A stretch of 64,000 nt of DNA, from NCBI GenBank assembly GCA_002454505.1, contig DKJA01000053.1, forward strand, positions 69,764-133,763, written 5' to 3'. Made by a program: the position numbers and the translations under genes. This stretch comes from Oxalobacteraceae bacterium UBA6704 (GTDB lineage: Bacteria > Pseudomonadota > Gammaproteobacteria > Burkholderiales > Burkholderiaceae_D). Shown piece after piece: positions 49,311 to 56,741 of the stretch. Under the pieces are notes generated by a model, which was not told the origin of the DNA, made no database searches, and was given only the letters and a program-made list of their open reading frames with translations. The number at the start of each line of letters is the position of its first letter. Positions within the stretch are counted from its first letter, which is position 1.

Positions 49311-49682
49311 ATGAAAGCAGCCATCATCATCCTGTCCGACCCGAAAGCCGGCGAAGACGCGCTGGGCCGCGCATTCAACGGCCTGGCCGCCGCCTACGAT
49401 TTCAAGCAGCAGGGCAGCGAAGTCGGCATCTATTTCCAGGGCACGGGCACGCGCTGGCCCGGCGTGCTGGCCGACACCGCCCACCCGATCCACGGCCTGT
49501 TCCAGGCGGTGCAGGACAGCGTGGTGGGCATCTCCTGCGGCTGCGCCGACGTGTTCGGCGCCCGCGAGGAAGCAGAGAAGAGCGGCTTCGACCTGATCAC
49601 CGACAACAGCGTGCCCGGCACGTCCGGCCTGCCGAGCATCGCGCGCATCGCCGCCGACGGCTACACGGTGTTTACGTTTTGA
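49311..49682 (+). CDS. DsrE-family sulfur-relay-like protein
   Basis: 123 aa. DsrE/F fold: MKAAIIILSDPKAGEDALGR, YDFKQQGSEVGIYFQGTGT, ISCGCADVFGAREEAEK with a Cys pair and the C-terminal IARIAADGYTVFTF. DsrE homologues carry persulfide sulfur; here the two cysteines in SCGCAD are the obvious candidates. AAGGAG precedes the ATG. The cupin gene follows after 9 bp. Likely cytoplasmic, controlled by the LysR regulator upstream. Confidence 0.85.
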   Translation: MKAAIIILSDPKAGEDALGRAFNGLAAAYDFKQQGSEVGIYFQGTGTRWPGVLADTAHPIHGLFQAVQDSVVGISCGCADVFGAREEAEKSGFDLITDNSVPGTSGLPSIARIAADGYTVFTF

Positions 49683-49691
49683 GGAACGCGC

Positions 49692-50243
49692 ATGACCGCA
49701 CCCGGCGAGGTTCTCGAACTGTTCCCCGGCGGGTATCCGGTGCACCTGGACGTGCCGCAGGCCACCGTCCAGGGCAGCGGCACGGCGATGCGATTCGAGT
49801 TGCCATCGCAGGCGCATAACTTCCCGCTGCTGCACCACCACGAGCACAAGCTGGTGGTGGCGCTGGCCGGCCAGCTGGTGCTCAGGGCCGGCGGGCGGGT
49901 ACTCGCCCGTCTTGAAGCAGGGCAGGGTGTCGTGCTGTCGCCGGGGACTGCGCACCGGATCGCGCAGCACGGACCGATGCCTTCCATGGTTGGCGTGGCG
50001 CTGTGGCCGGGGCGGGTCGAAGAAGCCTTTCGCGCCATCGCGCGCGACGTTGCCGTACACGGTTTTGAAAAGCCGGCCATCGTCGCGCTGCTGGCGCGGT
50101 ATGGCGTGCTGTGGGATGCGGACGGCGCACCGGCCCATGACCTCGAGGTGCAGCCCTTCGACCGGGCCGTGCTTCATTTGCCGCAGCCCTTCGCAGCGGC
50201 GGTACAGGACCGATGGCGCGAATGGCTCGCGCCGGATAACTGA
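49692..50243 (+). CDS. Cupin-like protein following dsrE
   Basis: 183 aa. The N-terminal half has a cupin-like AraC sensor pattern: FELPSQAHNFPLLHHHEHKL, VVALAGQLVLRAGGRVLARL and GQGVVLSPGTAHRI. Without a DNA-binding domain it is a small metal- or ligand-binding protein. Lies 9 bp after dsrE, convergent with an AraC gene (2-bp gap). Confidence 0.7.
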   Translation: MTAPGEVLELFPGGYPVHLDVPQATVQGSGTAMRFELPSQAHNFPLLHHHEHKLVVALAGQLVLRAGGRVLARLEAGQGVVLSPGTAHRIAQHGPMPSMVGVALWPGRVEEAFRAIARDVAVHGFEKPAIVALLARYGVLWDADGAPAHDLEVQPFDRAVLHLPQPFAAAVQDRWREWLAPDN

Positions 50244-50245
50244 AA

Positions 50246-51109
50246 CTACCCTCGTGCCGCAGCCAGCCAGTCGCGCGGCGACATGCCCGTGCGCGCCGCA
50301 AACGCCCGCGACAGCGCCGACGGATTCGCATACCCGAGTTCTTCCGCCAGCAGCTTGATCGGCCGGCCTTCCCGCAACCGGCTTTGCGCCAGCGCGATGC
50401 GCCAGCCGGCGAGATAATCGGCCGGCGTCTGCCCGACCGCCTCGCGGAAGGCATTGGCAAACGCAGTGCGCGACATGCCGGCACGAGCGGCCATCTGCTC
50501 CAGCGTCCACGCGTCTCCCGGCGCATCGTGCATCGCCACCAGCACCCGCGCCAGCCGCGGATCGGACAGGCCCGTGATGAGCCCGGGCCGGATACCTGCT
50601 TCCTGCGGATGATCGAGCAGCCAGCGCAGCAGCTTGAGCACCACCACTTCGAACAGCCGGTCCGCCAGTAGCCGCTGGCCGCAGCGCACGTGCTCCGTTT
50701 CGTCGAACAGCAGTTCCAGCGCCGCGTGCAGACCCGGTACGCGCGCCAGCGGCAGCGCGATCAGCGGCGGCAACGCGCGCGCCAGCGGATTCTGCGCACC
50801 GCCATCGAACAGCAACCGTGCGCACGTAAAATCCGCGCCTTCTACCGGCGGGTTGTGGAAGCGGTGCGTCAGGGGCCGGGGATAGAACAGCAGCGACGGC
50901 TCGTCGAAGCGCAGCACGGCGGGCACATCGCGCGCGCCGGGATGGCGCACCTCCAGCTCACCGCGCCGCAGCACGTGCAGATAGCCGAAGCCGGCGCAGG
51001 CATCGAAATGCGTGATGCCGCACAGCGCGCCGGCGTGATGCAGCTGCGCCTGGACGCGGAAGCGTTCGAGGATGCCGGACAGGCGGTCGATGGCGGGGAC
51101 AGGCTGCAT
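50246..51109 (-). CDS. AraC-family transcriptional regulator (cupin_6 type)
   Basis: 287 aa. N-terminal cupin_6 sensor (about 10-175; GYLHVLRRGELEVRHPGARD) and two C-terminal helix-turn-helix motifs: TLEQMAARAGMSRTAFANAF and IKLLAEELGYANPSALSRAF. The fold matches regulators of oxidoreductase genes. It is divergent from the secreted-protein gene at 51.2 kb, a plausible target. Confidence 0.9.
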   Translation of the reverse strand: MQPVPAIDRLSGILERFRVQAQLHHAGALCGITHFDACAGFGYLHVLRRGELEVRHPGARDVPAVLRFDEPSLLFYPRPLTHRFHNPPVEGADFTCARLLFDGGAQNPLARALPPLIALPLARVPGLHAALELLFDETEHVRCGQRLLADRLFEVVVLKLLRWLLDHPQEAGIRPGLITGLSDPRLARVLVAMHDAPGDAWTLEQMAARAGMSRTAFANAFREAVGQTPADYLAGWRIALAQSRLREGRPIKLLAEELGYANPSALSRAFAARTGMSPRDWLAAARG

Positions 51110-51206
51110 GGAACGAAATGGTATGTTTTACGTACTCGATGTATCCAATTGTACAGACCTTTGCCGGATACTGCCCTCACACCAACCACCACCGAGGGTC
51201 ATCATC

Positions 51207-51938
51207 ATGCAAACGTTCAAAACCGCCATCCTCTGCGCCGCGCTGTTCGCCGGCAGCGCCTTCGCCCACGAGGGCGGCATCGCCAGCAAGGCGGACAAAG
51301 CCGTCAAGGCACCGTTCGACATCGTCCACAGCAGGATCACCACCGAGGGCAATGTGGCGATCTTCCACATGGCCGTGTCCGGCAAGGCGGGCGCCAGCCG
51401 TCCATCGAAGGTCGGCAAGATGGCCGGCAGTACCGTGTTCTCGTATGTGTGGCCCACGTCGCTCGCCCCGTCCGTCGTCGGCTTCGAGCCGAAGTCCGGC
51501 ATCCTGGCCTTCGCCGTCACGTCGCATCCCGATTTCGACGACACGCCGCTGTACGATGAAAACGGCGACGGCAAGCTCGATAACGATGGCGACCTGTGGC
51601 ACTCGCACTGGGTCGTGCTGACGAAGGACGCCGCCTGCGGCAAGGGCGCGCTGAAAGTCGTCGACATCCCGGGCGGCACCGAGCCGCGCCTGCCGAAGAC
51701 GTGGCCCGGCGCGCCGATCCTCATCGACAGCCCGGCATGGTCGCCCGTGTTCAGCAAGGACAGCGTGGAAGTGCGCGTGCCGTTCGACGACATCGGCGTC
51801 GTCCAGGCCAGCACGTTCGACGGCGTGACATCGGCACTGCGCGTCAACGCCAGCATGCACAACCCGCTGCTGTGCGTGAGCGACGTGTTCAAGGTGGCAT
51901 CGGGCGACCTGTCGCTGCCTGGTAAAGTGAATCACTGA
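51207..51938 (+). CDS. Secreted protein with a DxNxDG calcium-loop-like motif
   Basis: 243 aa; signal peptide MQTFKTAILCAALFAGSAFA. The mature part has no recognised domain beyond an EF-hand/dockerin-like loop YDENGDGKLDNDGD near residue 117, followed by LWHSHWVVL. That loop has acidic/Asn residues at the classical 1, 3, 5 positions. The C-terminal part (VRVPFDDIGVVQASTFDGVT) is beta-rich. I do not recognise the family. Possibly a periplasmic calcium-binding protein; divergent from AraC. Confidence 0.65.
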   Translation: MQTFKTAILCAALFAGSAFAHEGGIASKADKAVKAPFDIVHSRITTEGNVAIFHMAVSGKAGASRPSKVGKMAGSTVFSYVWPTSLAPSVVGFEPKSGILAFAVTSHPDFDDTPLYDENGDGKLDNDGDLWHSHWVVLTKDAACGKGALKVVDIPGGTEPRLPKTWPGAPILIDSPAWSPVFSKDSVEVRVPFDDIGVVQASTFDGVTSALRVNASMHNPLLCVSDVFKVASGDLSLPGKVNH

Positions 51939-51964
51939 TATTGAACGACTGGCGAGGCCTTTGC

Positions 51965-52678
51965 ATGCAAACCCCGATTCCGATTGACCTGCTGTGCATC
52001 GGCCGCGCCAGGCCGCTGGCCCGCGCCGGCTACCCCGACGTCCCGAGCGGCATTTTGAAAGCGCCGCAGCAAGGGCCCGTACGCCTGTTCTTTCACGGCC
52101 TGGAAGGCGACGAACAGGGCGACACCGTCTACCACGGCGGCCCCGAAAAAGCCGTGCACCACTACGCCGCCGAACACTACGCAATGTGGCAGGCGCGCTG
52201 GCCGGACAGTCCTGTGCCCATGCAGCCGGGCGCCTTCGGCGAGAACATCTCGACCAGCGGCATGACGGAACATACCGTCTGCATCGGCGACATCTATCGG
52301 GCCGGCACCGCGCTGCTGCAGGTGTCGCAGGGCCGGCAGCCGTGCTGGAAGCTGAACCGGCGGCTGGGTCGCGAGGATGCGGCTTTGTCCATGCAGGCCT
52401 CCGGCGCGACGGGCTGGTATTACCGCGTGCTGCGGGAAGGGTCGCTCTCGCGTCACGACCGCTTCGAACTGGTCGAGCGGCCTTGCCCCGACTGGGCGCT
52501 GGCGCGGTTGATCGCTGCGCTGTTTCCGGCGGATTCCGCAGCTGCCGGTTTGCTGGACGAATGGCGGCAGGCTGCCGCTATCGAACTGTTGACGGCGAGC
52601 TGGAAGACCACGTTTGCGCGGCGCGTCGAAACGGGCCGCGTGGAAGACTGGGCGCGCCGGTTGTACGAACCGGAATGA
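51965..52678 (+). CDS. MOSC-domain protein (YiiM-like)
   Basis: 237 aa. MOSC pattern: LFFHGLEGDEQGDTVYHGGP (about 50-69) with the KAVHHYA helix, FGENISTSGM and the catalytic Cys in SQGRQPCWKLNRRLG (about 127). The YiiM group reduces N-hydroxylated compounds using molybdenum cofactor. GAGG seven bases upstream favours ATG 51965; a TTG at 51941 would add eight residues. Confidence 0.88.
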   Translation: MQTPIPIDLLCIGRARPLARAGYPDVPSGILKAPQQGPVRLFFHGLEGDEQGDTVYHGGPEKAVHHYAAEHYAMWQARWPDSPVPMQPGAFGENISTSGMTEHTVCIGDIYRAGTALLQVSQGRQPCWKLNRRLGREDAALSMQASGATGWYYRVLREGSLSRHDRFELVERPCPDWALARLIAALFPADSAAAGLLDEWRQAAAIELLTASWKTTFARRVETGRVEDWARRLYEPE

Positions 52679-52732
52679 TGAAAGGGGCCGGAGGACGACT
52701 ACAGGGCGCGGCCCGCATCGCGCGATACGTTC

Positions 52733-52885
52733 ATGGTCGGCCATGTCGATGCGCCGTGGCGCGTTGTCCACTTTGGCGATCTGCGGCTCGAGTACATGGG
52801 CTGCTTCCGGCCGGATGCGCAAGGGTTGTGGAATGACGCGCTGACCTGTTTTGATGCTGCAGGAAACTCGTCGTCCGCGCGGTGA
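52733..52885 (+). pseudogene. Short coding-like fragment (50 aa)
   Basis: Open frame beginning MVGHVDAPWRVVHFGDLRL and ending CFDAAGNSSSAR. Amino-acid composition looks coding, but there is no ribosome-binding site and the frame extends upstream only into the MOSC stop region. It is more likely the tail of a deleted gene at the edge of the gene-poor patch than a functional gene. Confidence 0.25.
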
Positions 52886-53498
52886 ATACCATGGGGGTGA
52901 GCTTTTTGCGGCCCGGTCTAGTTTGGTCTATTCGGGTCTTTTTCGGGCTAATTCGGACCAAATTCGGCTCACGACTGTCCAAAGAAGGCTATGGCAAGCA
53001 CCTGCGGTTCGATTTCGGTCTAACTTAAATGGCTCAGAATCTAAGGTGACCTAAGTTTCTGCTCTGCCGTTCTATTATTAGACTACTTTGGATAGGATTC
53101 AGGGCATATGAGCCGACGGTTACTGAGCGGATGCAACCGAACTTGATGTGTGAACGGGGCTTCTTACTGTCGGCGCTGGCGGTAGCTGCGTCTGCTTCGC
53201 CGTTATCGGCGCTGAGGGTTGCTCGCTGCTCACGCATCCCAATATGCTTTACTGGCTGCGGCGAGCTCATCGAGTGACACTTCATTACCTGAATCGTCCT
53301 TCAGAAGGCAGCTGCAATGCGCTTTTGTCGATAGCAGTGCTGTCCGTTGCGGTCGGTTTTGACCCAAAGCGGGCCGTCATGTGTTCTGTTAGCGAAGCGG
53401 CGACTTATTGCTGATACAGAGGTATGCGGTGCATTTACGCGCCACAGGGCTCTTTTTTTAGGGCCGATCTCATCGACCAGCAATAAATCAGCGCTTCC
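52886..53498. other. Low-GC gene-poor patch
   Basis: About 600 bp without a supportable gene. It is visibly lower in GC than the window average. It contains phased TTCGG repeats (separate entry), another TTCGGTCTAA at 53014-53023, and a stretch at 53330-53385 (GACCCAAAGCGGGCCGTCA) that resembles dispersed intergenic debris common in soil proteobacteria. Short minus-strand frames (to 53285 and 53483) have no motif. Likely an eroded island junction. Confidence 0.4.
52913..52967. repeat. Helically phased TTCGG decamer repeats
   Basis: TTTGG at 52922 and TTCGG at 52931, 52942, 52952 and 52963 recur every 9 to 11 bp; GGTCTA recurs at 52915 and 52925. The array can be written as six degenerate units of consensus TTCGG(G)TCTA(A). 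TTCGGTCTAA recurs at 53014, five turns on. Confidence 0.55.
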
Positions 53499-53957
53499 TT
53501 AGAGGTGAGGAAATATGTGGCCAACCCTTCCCGAAAAAACGCCGGGTGCCCAAGCTGCGCAACTGCCAACGAGGCTGATAGTCGTACTTTGTCCTTCTGC
53601 GGACTCAAGTTCGACTGTGCAGACAAAGGGTTCACCCCTGGTGCCGATATTGCCGACTTGTACGCGAGCATTAAACTGCACAATGAGCGTCGCTCGTTTC
53701 AAGGAATCCCAGGCAATGTTCTGCTTTGATAGCGCTGTACGCAAGAAGATCGATTGCTCATCGGCGACGCTGGTGGTGATTTTATTAGCTGGGCAGGCAT
53801 CCCCGGAAATGAGATTGAGCTCGACGCGCCATGGCGCCGCGCGCACACTGCTATAGAGCACGCCTAATGTCCAGAAACCTTGGTAGTCATTGTTGCGGCT
53901 GATGAATCTGGCAAGAAGACCAGAAGCGCCATGCTTAAGGCGAGAGCGAATTTTCAT
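53499..53957 (-). CDS. Hypothetical protein (152 aa) in a low-GC patch
   Basis: 152 aa, beginning MKIRSRLKHGASGLLARFIS and preceded by TAGGA six bases upstream. It has ordinary coding composition but is lower in GC than neighbours. Alternating hydrophobic segments suggest a beta-rich cytoplasmic or exported protein; no domain is recognised. It is the only credible gene in the 52.7-54.3 kb patch and may be a cargo gene. Confidence 0.45.
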   Translation of the reverse strand: MKIRSRLKHGASGLLARFISRNNDYQGFWTLGVLYSSVRAAPWRVELNLISGDACPANKITTSVADEQSIFLRTALSKQNIAWDSLKRATLIVQFNARVQVGNIGTRGEPFVCTVELESAEGQSTTISLVGSCAAWAPGVFSGRVGHIFPHL

Positions 53958-54272
53958 ACGAGGTCCTACAAGGGCAAGCGCCCTTTAATCCCATCCGCGA
54001 TTCGGAGCACCCCATCATATCACCACTGTGAACGCTATCGACCATGTCGTCCTGCTTGCTGTCGCGACAAAGTGGCGACGCCCGTTTCCGACCATTTGCG
54101 ATAGTTCCGTTAGCTAGACTTATCGCGCAGCCGTACCGCTATTGCCGAGCACAGGTTGCGTGGCTCGGAACGCTTCACTCGCCTCGACATTCCACGGGAA
54201 ATATCCTCTCTGGACGGCCAGATAATTTGATAAAGCGGAAAAGCATTCCCATCGTAATGGCCTGCTGCACCC
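53958..54272. other. Gene-free stretch between the orphan gene and the respiratory block
   Basis: About 315 bp with no credible frame on either strand and only scattered AT-rich tracts (for example GATAATTTGATAAAGCGGAA). Presumably holds the promoter of the 152-aa gene and the 3' end of the respiratory transcript. Confidence 0.4.
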
Positions 54273-54896
54273 CTAATCTTTATCAACCGCCTGCCGCCAC
54301 TGCGCCCCGCACCAAGCCACAGCCAACGCAAGCGCAAACCCCACCAACGCGGCACCCGTACTACCCTGGTCATCGAGCAGATAAGCATTGCACAACCGCT
54401 GCGGCATATCCTGATACAGCAATCCGGCAATCGCCATCATCGCGCACACGTTCGCGACAAAGAACAGCTGCACCACCACATGCGCGCGGCGCAGCGATCC
54501 GGGCAGCGCGACACCAAGCAGAAGCAGCGACGCAAACTTCGCCACTTCGGCGCCGGGTGCGACAAGCGCCTGCTCCAGCGCGCGAGGAATCATCCAGTAG
54601 GCCGTGACGAACGATGCCGCCGTCAGCCCGGCCAGCCCCTGCATATCGAACGACGCCAACCGCGCACTCAGCGCAACCGGCAACCGCTCCAGCCACGGCT
54701 GCCACAGCACGCCGCACAACACAAGCAGCGGCAACTGGATCAGCATGTGCCGGAACATCAAAGGCTCCACGATGCCGCGCGTGGCGATCAGCATCGCCAG
54801 CAGCAGAGGGGCAGCGAACAAGTACAGCACATGCGCCATGCGCGAAGTGAACAGCGGCCGCGCAAAGGCCGGAACGGCAGTAGCAGCGAGGTTCAT
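54273..54896 (-). CDS. Integral membrane protein in the cbb3/SCO cluster
   Basis: 207 aa with about six hydrophobic helices (for example VLYLFAAPLLLAMLIATRGI, LLVLCGVLW, FASLLLLGVALPGSL, FALALAVAWCGA). No haem or copper motif. It overlaps the SCO gene by 4 bp and is the last member of the minus-strand transcript, which suggests a role in cytochrome oxidase assembly, but I do not recognise the family. Confidence 0.7.
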   Translation of the reverse strand: MNLAATAVPAFARPLFTSRMAHVLYLFAAPLLLAMLIATRGIVEPLMFRHMLIQLPLLVLCGVLWQPWLERLPVALSARLASFDMQGLAGLTAASFVTAYWMIPRALEQALVAPGAEVAKFASLLLLGVALPGSLRRAHVVVQLFFVANVCAMMAIAGLLYQDMPQRLCNAYLLDDQGSTGAALVGFALALAVAWCGAQWRQAVDKD

Positions 54897-55543
54897 GCGC
54901 CACCTCCCAGCCGCAGCGCGGTATCCAGTGCGCCATTGGCTTCGCCCAGATCGACGATGCGGCTCAACCGGCCCTGCCGGTCGATCACGTGATACGCGGC
55001 GTTATGCACGAATTCGCCCAGCGGCGCGGGCACCACGACGATGCCGAAGGTATCGAGCAGCCGTGCGCGTTCGGCCGCATCGTCGATGCCATAGAACTGC
55101 CACAGCTTCGGATCGGCCTTCATGCGGCGCGAGTAGGCTGCCAGCGCCGTGCTGTCGTCGAGCGGGTCGAACGAGATGGTCACCAGCCGCACTTTGTCCT
55201 GCAGGCCCCGTTCGCGGATGCGGTCCTGCAGCTGCTGCAGCTCGGTGCCGGCGGACAGGCAGATCGTCTGGCAGCGGGTATAGACGAAGGTGACGATGGC
55301 GGCACGCCGGTCGCCAGCGAGGTCCGCGACCAGCGGCACCGCACGCGCATCGAGCGCGCGGCGCACCTGCGTCGGCGGCAGTATCGCCGGCCGTTCCTCG
55401 ATGGCGAGGCGACGGCCTTCTTCGGTCGACACCACGCGAAAGCCGGCCGTGCCGTAATACAGAGCGAGCACGCCGGTCAGCACGCAGGCCAGCACCGCCA
55501 GCGCGGTGGCCACCAGCGGATTAGTCGAGCGTCTTGAGTTCAT
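54893..55543 (-). CDS. SCO1/SenC-family copper chaperone for cytochrome oxidase
   Basis: 216 aa. N-terminal membrane anchor (ATALAVLACVLTGVLALYYG) and thioredoxin fold with CxxxC motif FVYTRCQTIC (about 95-104) and the downstream His in EFVHNAAYHV (about 180), which together bind Cu for delivery to Cu centres or act in reduction. ATG 55543 gives a 23-bp overlap with the cytochrome c gene. Confidence 0.9.
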   Translation of the reverse strand: MNSRRSTNPLVATALAVLACVLTGVLALYYGTAGFRVVSTEEGRRLAIEERPAILPPTQVRRALDARAVPLVADLAGDRRAAIVTFVYTRCQTICLSAGTELQQLQDRIRERGLQDKVRLVTISFDPLDDSTALAAYSRRMKADPKLWQFYGIDDAAERARLLDTFGIVVVPAPLGEFVHNAAYHVIDRQGRLSRIVDLGEANGALDTALRLGGGA

Positions 55544-56126
55544 CTTCGCCTTTCCAGGGGTCGGTGCGGCCGGCCGTGGCGGCGCGGGCATCGGCGACTT
55601 CCTTCGCGGTGACGGGCGCCGCAGTATTGCCGAACTGGGCGCGTGCATGTGTCAGCACGGCAGCCAGTTCTTCGTCGTTCAGCTTCTCGCCGAAGGCCGG
55701 CATCTGGCCATTGAACGGCGAGCCCTTGACGGTCAGCGGGCCGCTCACGCCATGCAGCACGATCTGCGTAAGGCGGGCCGGCGAGCCGGCCACCCATTCC
55801 GAGCCGGCCAGCGGCGGGAACACGCCGGGCAGGCCGGCACCGGTCGCCTGGTGGCAGGCCACGCACTGCGCCGCGTAGATCTGCGCACCATCGGCCTTGC
55901 CCGCGGCGCCTGCGGGTTTGCCGACCAGCGTTTCAGCCGTGCGGTTGTCGCCCAGGCCAGGCGAGTCGTCGCGCTGCATCCAGACGATGTAGCCGACGCC
56001 CCACAGGAACAGCGCCGCCACGCCGGCCAGCAGCAGTTTCGGGATGGGCCGGTCCTGCTCCGTCGGATCGGGATTCTCGCGGCGCTGCGCATCGTCCGGC
56101 GTGTGGAATTCATACGGATCGTTCAT
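55521..56126 (-). CDS. Mono-haem membrane cytochrome c (CcoP-like)
   Basis: 201 aa. One membrane helix (PKLLLAGVAALFLWGVGYIV, about 29-48) and one c-type haem site CVACH (about 88-92) with a Met ligand region in FNGQMPAFG. Canonical CcoP has two haems and about 300 residues, so this is a reduced CcoP. Start overlaps the CcoO-like stop by 4 bp. It probably delivers electrons to CcoO/CcoN at the periplasmic face. Confidence 0.88.
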   Translation of the reverse strand: MNDPYEFHTPDDAQRRENPDPTEQDRPIPKLLLAGVAALFLWGVGYIVWMQRDDSPGLGDNRTAETLVGKPAGAAGKADGAQIYAAQCVACHQATGAGLPGVFPPLAGSEWVAGSPARLTQIVLHGVSGPLTVKGSPFNGQMPAFGEKLNDEELAAVLTHARAQFGNTAAPVTAKEVADARAATAGRTDPWKGEDELKTLD

Positions 56127-56725
56127 GGCCGCTCCCGTTTCGTGTTCTTCGTTTCGATGGCGGGATACGAGTGATCCAGGCCCTGCATGTAGGCGACCAG
56201 ATCGAGCGCCTCCTGCTTGGCCACCACCACCTTGCCGGCCGGGTTATACCCCTCCGGCATCGTCACCACGCGGTCGCCCGGGTCGGGCTTGTCCTTCAGC
56301 TCGAACAGGAAGGGATACGACGGCATGATGGATGCGCCCACGTAGGCGCGCGGCTGGTACAGGTGGCCCAGGTGCCAGTCGGCGCTGGGCTGGCGCACGC
56401 CGATATTGAACAGGTCCGGCCCCGTGCGCATGGTGCCCAGCAGGTGCGGGCGGTCGTAGAAATAATCGTTGGCGACGGAGGCGCGGCCCCAGCCGCGCTG
56501 GTCGTCCGGCGCCTGCGCCTTGTCGCGCGGCTGCTGCGAGTGGCAGTAGATGCACCCATTCGCAATGTAGACTTCGCGGCCGCGCAGCTGCGCCGACGTA
56601 TAGGGTTTCAGCCCCGGCGGCGGCGTGCCGTCGGACAGCTGCATGTGCGGCACCACCACGAGCGCGGCGGCGGCCAGGGCCAGCGTCGTCATCGCGCCGC
56701 CCAGGAGTTTGAGTTCGTCATCCAT
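56123..56725 (-). CDS. ccoO: cbb3-type oxidase subunit II (CcoO), mono-haem cytochrome c
   Basis: 200 aa. N-terminal helix (GAMTTLALAAAALVVVPHMQ), haem c site NGCIYCHSQQPRDKAQAPDD (Cys-x-x-Cys-His) and the CcoO signatures RPHLLGTMRTGPDLFNIG and HLYQPRAYVGASIMPSYPFL, which are strongly diagnostic. Overlaps the next gene by 4 bp and follows ccoN by 16 bp. Confidence 0.92.
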   Translation of the reverse strand: MDDELKLLGGAMTTLALAAAALVVVPHMQLSDGTPPPGLKPYTSAQLRGREVYIANGCIYCHSQQPRDKAQAPDDQRGWGRASVANDYFYDRPHLLGTMRTGPDLFNIGVRQPSADWHLGHLYQPRAYVGASIMPSYPFLFELKDKPDPGDRVVTMPEGYNPAGKVVVAKQEALDLVAYMQGLDHSYPAIETKNTKRERP

Positions 56726-56741
56726 GATGTAGCTATCCTTG

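Noticed and set aside
52913..52967. CRISPR-like array
   Set aside because: Units of 10-11 bp are far too short and degenerate; no spacers or cas genes.
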